Origin: CAZTZL01 sp964617625
Lineage (GTDB): Bacteria > Zhuqueibacterota > QNDG01 > DSAB01
Length of the DNA stretch: 44,332 bases
Assembly: GCA_964617625.1 (NCBI GenBank)
Contig: CAZTZL010000019.1
Location: 1-44,332 of the forward strand
Direction of reading: 5' to 3'
Position numbers and translations under genes: made by a program
Shown: one piece after another, positions 33,534 to 42,532 of the stretch
Numbering within the stretch: position 1 is the stretch's first letter
How the letters are laid out: each line of letters begins with the position of its first letter
Notes under the pieces: model-generated
Told to the model about the DNA's origin: nothing
Databases searched by the model: none
The model's input: only the letters and a program-made list of their open reading frames with translations

Positions 33534-34448
33534 TTACTTTTTATAAAATGAATCCTTCTTTGCCATTTGCCCTTTAATAGTCTCCAATCCCTCAGATACA
33601 GAAGAAAACATAAATCCTGTTTCCCGTTTAATCTTGTCGATCTTTAATCCGCCTTTTAAAGGCCGCAGAGCAGGCTGTTGTAACCGCTCACTCGTGGTCT
33701 CGTTGATCAAATTCGAATCCAGATCAAAAATACTGGCGATTTTTTTCGCAAACTCAAGACGGCCAATCAATTCGTTTCCGACTGTATTGAACACTCCTCT
33801 TTTATCTTTCTCGAAAAGAATCAGCAAAGCGCTGGCCAGATCGTCGGCCAGTGTCGGTGTGCCGAATTGATCATTCACAATAGAAACGGACTTCCCGTTT
33901 CTCAGTTGATCGATCATCCATGTCACAAAATTCGGTCTGATACCGGGAAAATATCCATAGAGAACTGTCGTCCTGGCAATTATAAAATCGTCGAGAATTT
34001 TGGCTACTTCCTTTTCGCTTTCCCATTTTGTCAGGCCATAATAACTGATCGGTCGGGGTTTCGATTCCTCGTCGTACGGCCCGTTCTCCCCATCAAAAAC
34101 ATAATCTGAAGAAAGATGTATCATTTTGATATTTAGCGATCGACAGGCCTGAGCCACATTCATGGCACCTTCCACATTGACCTTCCACGCACTGTCTTTT
34201 TCGCTTTCGCAGCGATCCACATAGGTAAATGCAGCCGTATTGATCACACAATCCGGCCGGATACCAGAAATAATATCAGAAATCTCTTCGCTTTGAGCAA
34301 TGTCTCCCTGGACATACTCCATCTGCTCAAATTCAAACAGAGGACCCTTCTGGAGGTCCACTGAAACGAGCGCATATTTCCCAGATGCTTCAGCAAGCAA
34401 TTTCACGCCAAGCAATCCATTGCCACCAGTCACACAAATCGTTTTCAT
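33534..34448 (-). CDS. RfbD-like NAD(P)-dependent sugar-nucleotide reductase (SDR)
   Basis: The 304-residue short-chain dehydrogenase has 'VTGGNGLLGVKLL' (6-18) as its cofactor loop, 'INTAAFTYVDRCE' as in RfbD, and the 'SYYGLTKWESE' YxxxK catalytic motif after 'LSSDYVFDGENGPYDEE'. dTDP-4-dehydrorhamnose reductases have this exact order; so do CDP-sugar reductases such as abequose or paratose synthases. Because it is next to the E1-type dehydratase, a 4-keto reduction of a 3,6-dideoxy sugar nucleotide is plausible but not shown. Length and motif spacing are normal. Confidence 0.85.
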   Translation of the reverse strand: MKTICVTGGNGLLGVKLLAEASGKYALVSVDLQKGPLFEFEQMEYVQGDIAQSEEISDIISGIRPDCVINTAAFTYVDRCESEKDSAWKVNVEGAMNVAQACRSLNIKMIHLSSDYVFDGENGPYDEESKPRPISYYGLTKWESEKEVAKILDDFIIARTTVLYGYFPGIRPNFVTWMIDQLRNGKSVSIVNDQFGTPTLADDLASALLILFEKDKRGVFNTVGNELIGRLEFAKKIASIFDLDSNLINETTSERLQQPALRPLKGGLKIDKIKRETGFMFSSVSEGLETIKGQMAKKDSFYKK

Positions 34449-34534
34449 CCAATCTCTTCGGTTCTACCAGAAATGGATTTATGTATCCGATAGAAAACGA
34501 CTCCTTTTCCCAATGAAATTTTCATACATGTCCA

Positions 34535-34559
34535 GACATATTACCCGGTTTAATATGTC
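34535..34559. repeat. 9-base-pair inverted repeat in the gap between two sugar genes
   Basis: GACATATTA (34535-34543) and TAATATGTC (34551-34559) form a perfect 9-base-pair stem with a 7-base loop CCCGGTT. It lies 9 bases after the stop of the DUF1972 glycosyltransferase on the minus strand, in the 120-base gap before the RfbD-like gene. No T tract follows, so it is a poor intrinsic terminator; it could be an operator or an mRNA stabilising hairpin. The rest of this gap holds nothing that I recognise. Confidence 0.4.
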
Positions 34560-34568
34560 GTAGACAAA

Positions 34569-35678
34569 TTAATTATTATTTCTCTTTCTCAACATATTTC
34601 GAAACAGCTGTTCATAATCCGATGTGACTTTATCCCAAGAGTACTTCTCGCGGACCCGCTTCAATGCTTTGCCGGAATACAATTTGACTTCAGCAGGATG
34701 ATCTGTTATGTGTTGCAGTTTCGTTGCTAAATCTTGAATATCTTTTACAGAAAAATAGATACCCGCCTCGCCCAAAACCTCCCTGTGCTGAGGCACATCG
34801 TTGGCGAGAATGCAGTTGCCATAGCCCATGGCATCCACAAGCGCCGGCTGTGTTCCACCCGCTTCCGTTGCCTGAATATAACAATAGGCATGAGATTGAA
34901 ATTCCCCGTATCCCTGGCCAAAAATATATCCGGTAAAAATAATGCGGGGATCTTTAGTTTTCTTCAATTGCCGGACATAATCGACACTGAACGGTGAATC
35001 TCCAACAATCATAAGCTTTTTGTTTGTTTTGACTCTTTCAAATGCCCTGATCACTGCATGAGCGTTGTTTTCCGGCTCCAATCGGCTGACATAGAGAATA
35101 TATTGCTGTTTCTTGAGGCCGAATTGATTCAAAATATCCATGCTTTCAATACGGGCTTCCGGAGCGCCGTACGGAATCCATGTTGAATTTTTCCCAAATT
35201 TTTTCTGATAGTAGCGCTGCACTTCCCGAGCGTCCGTCACTACACTATCTGGAAGCAGCGTCGCCAAAAACTCGGAAATCTTGTACACAGATTTGCCGAA
35301 TGGGCCCCACTTGGCCCGTTTCCATTCCAGACCATCCACATTCAAAGCCACTTTCTCGCCGAATATTCTCGGTAAAACAGTATAGATCGCGTTTGCCGCG
35401 TTGCAGTATAAAAGCACATCATAAGACTGAAAAAGGGCGTGTGTCGTGGTTAACATTGTATTTAAAGGTGTATCGATATATTTTGATATGATCGTTGGAA
35501 ACAATCGCAACCGCACTCCCTTGAAATATTTCTCATTGGTTTTGATGTATCCAGACCGGCCATAGACAGTCACCTTGTGCCCCCGCTCGGCAAGCCGAAT
35601 GGAAAGATTTTCGGTAAATGTCTCAAACCCACCGTAATTTGCAGGAATCCCCCGTGTTCCCAGGATGGCAATTTTCAT
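34569..35678 (-). CDS. Glycosyltransferase of the DUF1972/GT4 type
   Basis: The 369-residue protein opens with 'IAILGTRGIPANYGGFETFTENLS' (3-26), the DUF1972 hallmark found in bacterial rhamnosyl- and other glycosyltransferases of capsule and O-antigen clusters. The donor half contains 'QYILYVSRLEPENNAHAVI', 'KLMIVGDSPF' and 'TEAGGTQPALVDAMGYGN', a variant of the GT4 nucleotide-sugar motif typical of this subgroup. No membrane segment is seen. Sugar specificity is unknown. It lies 25 bases downstream of the second flippase gene, presumably on the same message. Confidence 0.9.
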   Translation of the reverse strand: MKIAILGTRGIPANYGGFETFTENLSIRLAERGHKVTVYGRSGYIKTNEKYFKGVRLRLFPTIISKYIDTPLNTMLTTTHALFQSYDVLLYCNAANAIYTVLPRIFGEKVALNVDGLEWKRAKWGPFGKSVYKISEFLATLLPDSVVTDAREVQRYYQKKFGKNSTWIPYGAPEARIESMDILNQFGLKKQQYILYVSRLEPENNAHAVIRAFERVKTNKKLMIVGDSPFSVDYVRQLKKTKDPRIIFTGYIFGQGYGEFQSHAYCYIQATEAGGTQPALVDAMGYGNCILANDVPQHREVLGEAGIYFSVKDIQDLATKLQHITDHPAEVKLYSGKALKRVREKYSWDKVTSDYEQLFRNMLRKRNNN

Positions 35679-35703
35679 ATTAATTCATGACTCCGCATGA
35701 TGA

Positions 35704-37122
35704 TCAATGTTTTTCCGATGCAATAAAAAGTCGTACAAAATCTCCAATAATTATTTCTTTAAGTATCAACAAGACCAAACCATATAAAATCAAACCGATG
35801 AAGCCACTCAAGAGAAAATTGAAATGGATTGCCTGTAATAATTTTACAGCACCCAAAAGCACCAGTCCCGCAATTCCGATTCGGAGTGACGATTTGAAAT
35901 TCAGAAGAAAACGAAACCGGCGATACACGTACAAAAGGGCAATCACTACACCGATTCCGACTGCAGCGGTTGTTGCAAAAGCCCCCCCGGAAGTCCCGTA
36001 AACAGGAACGAGTTTGACATTAATGATCACATCCATCACAACAGTCATCACTGCAATCCCGAATGAAATATGGGGAGCATTGTCTGCATTGATAATGGTC
36101 GTCAGGATTGAAAAAAACGCCAGGAAAATCATTCCCCATACCAGAACGGGAACAATCGATCCGCTTTGAATATAAACAACCGAATAAATAAACACAATAA
36201 TGTCGCGGGGAAATAGAGTAATCAGAATACCAATGGGTAACGCAATTAGTAAAAAAAACTTGAAACTCGATTGAATGGTCGTTTTCGCCTCGCTTAAAAC
36301 ACCCGATTTCAGTTTATTTGAAAGCGTGGGCAGCACGGTTGCCGACAATCCGAAAACGATAAAATAGGGAATACGCGCAATCGTCGAGGCAGCCACATAA
36401 TATCCGCCTGTGGTTTTTCCCAGAAAATAATTCACTACCCAGAGATCAATATAAAAAAGCATGTTCAACATTAAAAAATATAACAGCGAAGGAAACGCAA
36501 AATGGATCAGCTTTCTTGTATCGTATACTCCGATTTTAATCTCTTTTCCAAGAAATAAAAGACCTGCTATCAATCCGAAAACGGATCCGGCCACATTGGC
36601 CAGAAAAACCCCGGTCAACGTTCGTGTTAAAAAAATGAACAGAACAACAAATCCAAGCTTGCTCAGTCCATAAATAACAAGAAGCACGGCCTGTTTTCCG
36701 AAATGTTGCAACCCGTTTTGATATGAAGAAAAAATATGAAAGAAACCGTAAACAAGAATATCGATAAACGCGATACGGAACCAGACCACAAGTCCGGCGT
36801 CCTTAAAGAAACCGGCAATGAGCGGAGCCAGGGCAAACGATATTCCGAACAGGACAGCTGCAGTGACAAACTGCATCTTGCCGGCAGTCCAGAGAATAGC
36901 GCCGGATCTCGATTGATCCGAGGAGATAAATTTTTGCACGGCATACGGCAGTCCGTTGATAATTACGATTTCAATCCACAGGAGCACGGACATAACCAAT
37001 CCATAGGTCCCGTAGCTTTCCGGACCGAGATACCTCGCCAGAAGAATATTTAATACATACCCTGTGAGCAGCAGCACCGTCCAGGCCATGATCAAATAGA
37101 ATGTTCCCTGTTTAAAATTCAA
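35704..37122 (-). CDS. Wzx-type oligosaccharide flippase (second)
   Basis: A 472-residue MOP-family transporter with about 12-14 helices and the N-terminal signature 'GYVLNILLARYLGPESYGTYGL' spanning residues 21-42. It differs clearly in sequence from the flippase at 30682 and lies in higher-GC DNA, so the cluster may export two lipid-linked glycans or may have joined two gene sets. The start is TTG at 37122, backed by GAGGA 6 bases upstream, and it overlaps the stop of the upstream GT39 gene as TTGA, indicating coupled translation. Confidence 0.9.
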   Translation of the reverse strand: MNFKQGTFYLIMAWTVLLLTGYVLNILLARYLGPESYGTYGLVMSVLLWIEIVIINGLPYAVQKFISSDQSRSGAILWTAGKMQFVTAAVLFGISFALAPLIAGFFKDAGLVVWFRIAFIDILVYGFFHIFSSYQNGLQHFGKQAVLLVIYGLSKLGFVVLFIFLTRTLTGVFLANVAGSVFGLIAGLLFLGKEIKIGVYDTRKLIHFAFPSLLYFLMLNMLFYIDLWVVNYFLGKTTGGYYVAASTIARIPYFIVFGLSATVLPTLSNKLKSGVLSEAKTTIQSSFKFFLLIALPIGILITLFPRDIIVFIYSVVYIQSGSIVPVLVWGMIFLAFFSILTTIINADNAPHISFGIAVMTVVMDVIINVKLVPVYGTSGGAFATTAAVGIGVVIALLYVYRRFRFLLNFKSSLRIGIAGLVLLGAVKLLQAIHFNFLLSGFIGLILYGLVLLILKEIIIGDFVRLFIASEKH

Positions 37123-38813
37123 TCGGATTCCTCAACCGGTTTTCCCCAATGATACACCCAGACTGTTTCGTTCCTGGTTTTAAAAGGCGCCTCGAGTTGA
37201 TTTTCAATGAGATCCCGCATCTGTTCCGGTATAATCAATTCATGCTCCATGTGGTATTTTGCTACAACGAGCCATCCCGAACCGTAATTCCGAAAAATCT
37301 CTTTCAGCTCGTCGGCCGATTCAATACAGCCCACACCGGCATAGACATCAGCCCATTTCCCCTCTGAATTTTTGAACACCTCTGCTTTAGCCTGTAAAAG
37401 ATGCGTCCAATTCAAATCGTAATCTGAATGAATTCCATAATACATGGCCACAATGGGAAGACTGGTGATTGAAACATCTCCTTCTTTAAAGTGCTTCCTG
37501 ACATACTGACCGGCTTCTCTCCATTCATTCGGCGTCACAGCGAGATTCGTGATACCATCTTTTAGGAAAGGAATATGCAGAGAAATTCTAAACCAGGGAG
37601 ATATAAAAAAAATGAAAATATAGAGAATAAGCACACCAGCTCGGATCCACTGCTTTTTAAAATGTGAATCTTTTAACATGATCAGCCGTTCGCTCTCAAG
37701 CAAATTCACAAATCCATAAGCGGCAATCATGAGAAACAGGGGATAGACGTAAAACAAATAAGTCGGTACACGGTGCGTAAAAATAACTGTCAGGGAGAAA
37801 AGAGGGAAAAGAAAACCAAATACCAGAAGCCATCCAAGTTTCTCCCTCCGGCTGATCAGCTGAATTCCTCCGATAAAGAAAAACACAGCAAATGGAAACC
37901 GATACGGCGAAATTAAAAAATCGAAAAGGTACAGCCTGCTCTGGGCCGAAGATGCGCCTTCTGCCCACGGCGGTGTATAGGAAAGAAAATAGCGGATCAA
38001 CGATTGAACTTCAGGTACAAGCAACCAGCCTGCTCCGGCAATAACGATTCCGCATAGAACAGAGACAGAATATTTGTTTATCAAACATGTCGCTCCGGTC
38101 CCGGAAAGGCAGCGGACACCTGCCATAAATAAAATATAAACAAAGATTCCACCCAAAAGGAAAATTCCCAGAAGATGAACCTGGAATGCATTTAACCAGA
38201 TCAGCAATACACACAGAACAAGCCAGAACGGGGAAAGTTGATGTTTTCTAAAAAATCGCTTTAATTTGATCAGGGAAAATCGTTTCCCTTCCAGTGGACT
38301 CTCAAGTTTTCCCCATTGGGACTTCCGTTCAAATCCGAGAATAAAAATATAGAGAATCAAGAGTGACAGAAACTGGAGCAGGGTGTACATTCTTGCCGTG
38401 CGGGACCATCCAATTTCAAAATGGGAAAACGCCACAAAAAACGCTGTCCATAATCCCACTTTATTATTGAATACTTTCTTGCCCAGAAAATAAACCATAA
38501 ACACAGAAAGCAGTCCGAAAACAGCAGAGGGGAGCCGCGCCGTCATTTCACTGACGCCGAGGAAACGAAAAACAAGAGCAACCACGGCCGTGTACAGTCG
38601 CGCCCTGCCGTTGATTCTACCGGACGGGAAAAGATCTTCGCCCGTTCTTTCCATGGCCTGCGCAGAAAAAACCGTATTGGCTTCATCCACCCACAAACTT
38701 GGAACATTCAAGTTCCATACCCTTAAAAAACCACCGGCGAGGATCAAAATAGCGAGCAGGCACAGATCTCTTCGAAAAGATATTGAGGATCGATCTGTCC
38801 AGTATCTTTCCAT
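37119..38813 (-). CDS. GT39/dolichyl-phosphate-mannose-type membrane glycosyltransferase
   Basis: The 564-residue protein has about 11-12 hydrophobic segments. 'VPSLWVDEANTVFSAQAM' in the first extracytoplasmic loop contains the catalytic Asp-Glu of GT39. 'SEMTARLPSAVFGLLSVFMVYFLG' (about 103-126) and 'WSRTARMYTLLQFL' follow in family order. The last ~130 residues are a soluble periplasmic domain. It probably uses a polyprenyl-phosphate sugar in the periplasm. GGAGG lies 6 bases before the ATG. It is coupled to the downstream flippase gene by a 4-base overlap. Confidence 0.85.
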   Translation of the reverse strand: MERYWTDRSSISFRRDLCLLAILILAGGFLRVWNLNVPSLWVDEANTVFSAQAMERTGEDLFPSGRINGRARLYTAVVALVFRFLGVSEMTARLPSAVFGLLSVFMVYFLGKKVFNNKVGLWTAFFVAFSHFEIGWSRTARMYTLLQFLSLLILYIFILGFERKSQWGKLESPLEGKRFSLIKLKRFFRKHQLSPFWLVLCVLLIWLNAFQVHLLGIFLLGGIFVYILFMAGVRCLSGTGATCLINKYSVSVLCGIVIAGAGWLLVPEVQSLIRYFLSYTPPWAEGASSAQSRLYLFDFLISPYRFPFAVFFFIGGIQLISRREKLGWLLVFGFLFPLFSLTVIFTHRVPTYLFYVYPLFLMIAAYGFVNLLESERLIMLKDSHFKKQWIRAGVLILYIFIFFISPWFRISLHIPFLKDGITNLAVTPNEWREAGQYVRKHFKEGDVSITSLPIVAMYYGIHSDYDLNWTHLLQAKAEVFKNSEGKWADVYAGVGCIESADELKEIFRNYGSGWLVVAKYHMEHELIIPEQMRDLIENQLEAPFKTRNETVWVYHWGKPVEESD

Positions 38814-38835
38814 TTATGACCTCCATTCGTATAAA

Positions 38836-39807
38836 TCAAGTACCGATTTTTTTCTTTTCGTATCTGATTATGAGTTCCATTGCTTCATCCAGAGACGTCT
38901 TGGGTTTAAAACCGATCAAATCCTTGATTTTGGAAATGTCCGGCACGCGGCGGAACATATCTTCAAACCCCTCTTCATAAGCCTGTTTGTACGGAACAAA
39001 CACGATTTCCGATTGCGAACCGGTTTTCTTCTTTATCTTTTTCGCCAGATCCTGAATAGTGATTTCTTCTGTACTGCCAATATTAAAAATCTGGCCCACT
39101 GCTTTGGGATGCAGGGAAAGTTCAATCAACGTTCCGACGAGATCTTTGACATATGTGAAACACCGGGACTGTGTTCCCTCTCCATAGATTGTTATCGGCA
39201 GAGCCTGCAATGCCTGTTTGACAAAAGTGGGGACCACCATGCCGTACTGCCCGGTCTGCCTTTCGCCAATCATATTAAAAACACGGATGATAATAATCGG
39301 AAGTCCCTGCTCTTTGTGATAGGCCAATCCCAAAAATTCATCCAGCGCTTTCGTACACCCGTAACTCCACCGGCTCTTGATCGTGGGTCCGAACACGCAG
39401 TCGTCCGACTCTTTGTAGGGAATATGCTGATTTTTTCCGTAAACTTCTGAAGTTGAAAAAAGCACTGTTTTCTTGTTGTATTTTGAAGCCAGACTTAACA
39501 CCGAATGGGTTCCCAACACATTGGTTTCGATTGTATTCACCGGTTTTTCAACGATCCGTTTGACGCCCACCGAAGCAGCCAGATGGTATACAAGATCACA
39601 TTCACGAATGAGCTGTTCGAGGATTTTTTCGTTCAGAATGGTATCGACAATGAAACTGAAATTCCGATCCCCGACAAGTTGAGAAATATTCTCATAACGG
39701 CCTGTTGAAAGATCGTCGATTACGACCACATGGTCGCCCCTTCCAATTAACGTTTCGCATAAATGAGAACCGATAAATCCGGCTCCCCCTGTGACTAAAA
39801 CCTTCAA
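38836..39807 (-). CDS. NAD-dependent sugar-nucleotide epimerase/dehydratase (extended SDR)
   Basis: The 323-residue enzyme has 'VTGGAGFIGSHLCETLI' (5-21) for NAD binding, 'HLAASVGVKRI', the catalytic 'STSEVYG' and 'RWSYGCTKALDEF' (YxxxK), and 'GEGTQSRCFTYVKDLV'. This pattern is close to UDP-glucuronate decarboxylases and related 4,6-dehydratases or epimerases, so it may make a UDP-sugar such as UDP-xylose. The substrate remains uncertain. The start is TTG at 39807, with GAGGAG 8 bases upstream. It lies between a GT39 gene and a GT2 gene. Confidence 0.85.
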   Translation of the reverse strand: MKVLVTGGAGFIGSHLCETLIGRGDHVVVIDDLSTGRYENISQLVGDRNFSFIVDTILNEKILEQLIRECDLVYHLAASVGVKRIVEKPVNTIETNVLGTHSVLSLASKYNKKTVLFSTSEVYGKNQHIPYKESDDCVFGPTIKSRWSYGCTKALDEFLGLAYHKEQGLPIIIIRVFNMIGERQTGQYGMVVPTFVKQALQALPITIYGEGTQSRCFTYVKDLVGTLIELSLHPKAVGQIFNIGSTEEITIQDLAKKIKKKTGSQSEIVFVPYKQAYEEGFEDMFRRVPDISKIKDLIGFKPKTSLDEAMELIIRYEKKKIGT

Positions 39808-39819
39808 TTTATTTTCTCC

Positions 39820-40773
39820 TCAATTGGATGCATTTATATTAACAACGTACTTGGGTTCATTAAATTTTCCTCTGGATAAAAAACCGATGGTCCAGGCAAT
39901 TGTCGCCGGAATATAGAGCGGTGTGATTAGCCAGAATAAAAGTAGCATTCCCGGTTCTTTTTTCAGCAGACGAATGGAAGCGCGGAACCAGCGGATCACA
40001 GGCATTCCGATGCAGAGTACGGGATATTTGACAAATACCTTTCCCGGTAAACTTGAAACTCTTCTGGCCTCTGCGGAAGCTCGGCCCAACGTGGCCTGGT
40101 GTTTGAAAAGTTTTTTCAATCCTACCCGGCTCAGATGAACGATTCGAATTTTGGGATCAAAATAGATCCTGCCGCCTTTCTGCGTCAGTATCCAGTTAAA
40201 AAGCGTATCTTCCGAAGGAAAAATATCCGTAAAATAAATTCCGAACCGGGCGAACACCTTTTTTCTGTATGAGATATTGCAGGAAGGGATATTTTTTACG
40301 AACCCTTCCGGGGTTTTCGGCGTCCATTCGTTGAATTCGATAAGATGACTGACCCACCCAACGATGTTCCACGGATACCCATTGATCACACATCCTCCGA
40401 CACTCTCCGCATTTTCGTTCTGATACCGAACGGCAATCCGGCTCAGCCAGTCCGCATCCGGCATGCAATCGGAATCGGTAAACACCACGATTTCCCCTCT
40501 GGCATAATTCACACCTAAATTTCTTCCCGAACCGGGCAGGGTTTGTTCTTCGAGACGGTAGAGACAAACCTGCGGGTATCCGGTACGAATGATTGAATCG
40601 GTTCCATCATTGCTGCTGTCGATAACAATGATTTCATAAGGGGTATTGATATCCTGTGAACAAACCGCCTCCAGTGTCTTCGTAATCGTTCCCCTGGCAT
40701 TAAAGCAGGGAATGATTACGGAAAGATAGGGCAATTCGTTTTGATTTTTATTTATAATCATTTTTGATAGCAT
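39820..40773 (-). CDS. Glycosyltransferase family 2
   Basis: The 317-residue GT-A enzyme opens its core with 'YLSVIIPCFNARGTITKTLEAV' (16-37). It has 'GSGRNLGVNYARGEIVVFTDSDC' with the metal-binding DSD at 100-102, and 'SEDTLFNWIL' as the acceptor-side acidic motif. Two hydrophobic segments near the C-terminus (about 250-305) suggest membrane attachment. It adds a sugar with inversion to a lipid-linked or surface acceptor. The start at 40773 overlaps the methyltransferase gene; the in-frame ATG at 40761 makes an ATGA overlap with its stop and is an equally good start. Confidence 0.9.
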   Translation of the reverse strand: MLSKMIINKNQNELPYLSVIIPCFNARGTITKTLEAVCSQDINTPYEIIVIDSSNDGTDSIIRTGYPQVCLYRLEEQTLPGSGRNLGVNYARGEIVVFTDSDCMPDADWLSRIAVRYQNENAESVGGCVINGYPWNIVGWVSHLIEFNEWTPKTPEGFVKNIPSCNISYRKKVFARFGIYFTDIFPSEDTLFNWILTQKGGRIYFDPKIRIVHLSRVGLKKLFKHQATLGRASAEARRVSSLPGKVFVKYPVLCIGMPVIRWFRASIRLLKKEPGMLLLFWLITPLYIPATIAWTIGFLSRGKFNEPKYVVNINASN

Positions 40774-41474
40774 GCGATAAAATGTCCTCCACCGGAAGGG
40801 AACAGCATCTTCATGATTTTTTCAAAGAGAACGAGAAAAGGAAGCACACGCCCAGTAATTCTCGAAAACGGACCATAAGGTACGTAAAATCCGTCAAAAG
40901 CGAACCGGGTAAGCCGGAATCCGGAACTCTCGACAAGTCGAATTAAAAATCCGGGAGAGTTTTCAATATACTGCCTTTCATGTTCCAACAAACGCCCGAT
41001 GATCTGGCCCGTAAAATTCCGGTTATTCGGCTCAACTGATAAAATATGGCCTCCCGGTTTGAGTATTCGGTGGATTCCTTTCAATACACTTTGAGGCCGA
41101 TCAAGGTGATGAATAAAATCTTTGATTACAATGAAATCCACACTCTCCTTGCTGAATGGAAGAAAATTGGCATCCGATGATAAAAACACGACGGATTCAT
41201 CACGGACGATTTGCTTCGCCGTTTGCACTGCATGGAAGGCAAAGTCCATTCCGATGATGCAACGAAAGCGCTTTTTCAGCAGCCTGGTAAATATGCCTCG
41301 TCCGCACCCCAGATCGAGACAGCAAAGCTGCGAACCATCCACACCGTTCAGACCGATTTCCAGCACGCGTCTTTCATAAAATTCCCGGACGATTGAGGAT
41401 TTGAGTTTTTCGGCACTTTTTAAATCACCGTAGATCTCATTGAATATTTTCTGCTGTCGATATTTATCTAACAT
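40758..41474 (-). CDS. Class I SAM-dependent methyltransferase
   Basis: The 238-residue protein has motif I 'CLDLGCGRGIFTRLL' (52-66), 'CIIGMDFAFHAVQTAK' as motif II, and 'VDFIVIKDFIHHLDRPQSVLKGIHRILKPGGHIL' spanning motifs III and IV, typical of Methyltransf_11. In sugar clusters such enzymes often O- or N-methylate a sugar residue or cap a chain end; the target here is not known. No membrane helix is certain, though the C-terminal region is hydrophobic. It overlaps the GT2 gene downstream, so they are probably co-translated. Confidence 0.85.
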   Translation of the reverse strand: MLDKYRQQKIFNEIYGDLKSAEKLKSSIVREFYERRVLEIGLNGVDGSQLCCLDLGCGRGIFTRLLKKRFRCIIGMDFAFHAVQTAKQIVRDESVVFLSSDANFLPFSKESVDFIVIKDFIHHLDRPQSVLKGIHRILKPGGHILSVEPNNRNFTGQIIGRLLEHERQYIENSPGFLIRLVESSGFRLTRFAFDGFYVPYGPFSRITGRVLPFLVLFEKIMKMLFPSGGGHFIACYQK

Positions 41475-41524
41475 ATTTTAATTGTATCTTTCTAAATTGA
41501 CTTACATGTTTCCGCTGATCTGAT

Positions 41525-42532
41525 TCAATCCCGAAGATACTGATCCAGCCGCTCTTTGTAAAAGGAACAGGTCCGTTCCACTCCTTCGGATAAATCGACT
41601 TCCGGTGTCCATCCCAAAAGAGTTTGTATCTTCGTTATATCCACAACGAAACGTTTAATATCGATTTTCTCCCGCGATTCTGGAAAAGGCACATGGACTA
41701 TTTCACCCTTTCCGACTGCCCTGACAATTTCCTTGACCATATCAAGAAAAACCGTCTCTTTCCCAGATCCGACATAGCAGATCTCTCCCACAACCTCATT
41801 TGCAATTGCCGAACGGACAAACGCATCCACTACATCGTCAATATAAACATAATCCCGCGTCTGAGACCCCTCGCCGTAGACCGTAATAGGTCTGCCCTGC
41901 ATGGCGTTCGACATGAACCAGTTCAGAATACCGTAAAACCCGGCATGCATCTGGCACCGCGGTCCGTACACATTGTTCAGCCGAAGAGTTACGGCTGGGA
42001 TACCATAAACTTTGTGATAAAGCAGCAGATATTTCTCGGCGGCCAGTTTGTTGATCCCGTAAATATCCGTGGGATGATCCGGATGCTTCTCATTCACGGG
42101 GAGATAAACCGGCTCTCCGACTTGTCCCCTTGAACCCGCATAAATGATTTTGGGTGGCGAATCCATTTGGCGGGCGGACTCGAGAATATTCAATATCCCC
42201 ATACAGTTGATATCCGTATCGAGTTTGGGATCTTCCATGGAGATTTCCCTGCCCACCTGAGCAGCCATATGAAAAATGATTTCGGCTTCGGGTACGGATT
42301 GACCGATTACTTTCTTGTCTCGCACATCTCCTTTGATAAAATGGATCCGGTCTTCGATCTCCCGAATGTTGGCAAAGTTCCAGCCGTATGGTTCGAGACA
42401 GGCATCAAGCAGCGTGACTTTCGCACCGAGATCGACACAGCGGTGGGCTATACTGCTGCCGATAAATCCGAGCCCTCCCGTGATCAGGACGGATTTGTCT
42501 TTTAACAAATGATATTGAATGTCAGAGTTCAT
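41525..42532 (-). CDS. NAD-dependent sugar-nucleotide epimerase/dehydratase (extended SDR)
   Basis: The 335-residue protein has 'LITGGLGFIGSSIAHRCV' (17-34), 'IFHMAAQVGREISMEDP', 'IYAGSRGQVGEP' with a catalytic Ser, 'DIYGINKLAAEKYLL' (YxxxK), 'RLNNVYGPR' and 'GEGSQTRDYVYIDDVVDAF'. This is the UDP-glucose 4-epimerase-like extended SDR layout. It is probably an epimerase or decarboxylase of a nucleotide sugar; the substrate cannot be read from sequence. It differs from the SDR at 38836. Its ATG overlaps the stop of the GT4 gene upstream (ATGA), indicating translational coupling. Confidence 0.87.
   Translation of the reverse strand: MNSDIQYHLLKDKSVLITGGLGFIGSSIAHRCVDLGAKVTLLDACLEPYGWNFANIREIEDRIHFIKGDVRDKKVIGQSVPEAEIIFHMAAQVGREISMEDPKLDTDINCMGILNILESARQMDSPPKIIYAGSRGQVGEPVYLPVNEKHPDHPTDIYGINKLAAEKYLLLYHKVYGIPAVTLRLNNVYGPRCQMHAGFYGILNWFMSNAMQGRPITVYGEGSQTRDYVYIDDVVDAFVRSAIANEVVGEICYVGSGKETVFLDMVKEIVRAVGKGEIVHVPFPESREKIDIKRFVVDITKIQTLLGWTPEVDLSEGVERTCSFYKERLDQYLRD

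Noticed and set aside
38590..39450. 286-codon open frame on the plus strand
   Set aside because: It lies antisense to the well-supported GT39 and SDR genes. Its translation shows no recognisable family and it has no ribosome site or intergenic context.
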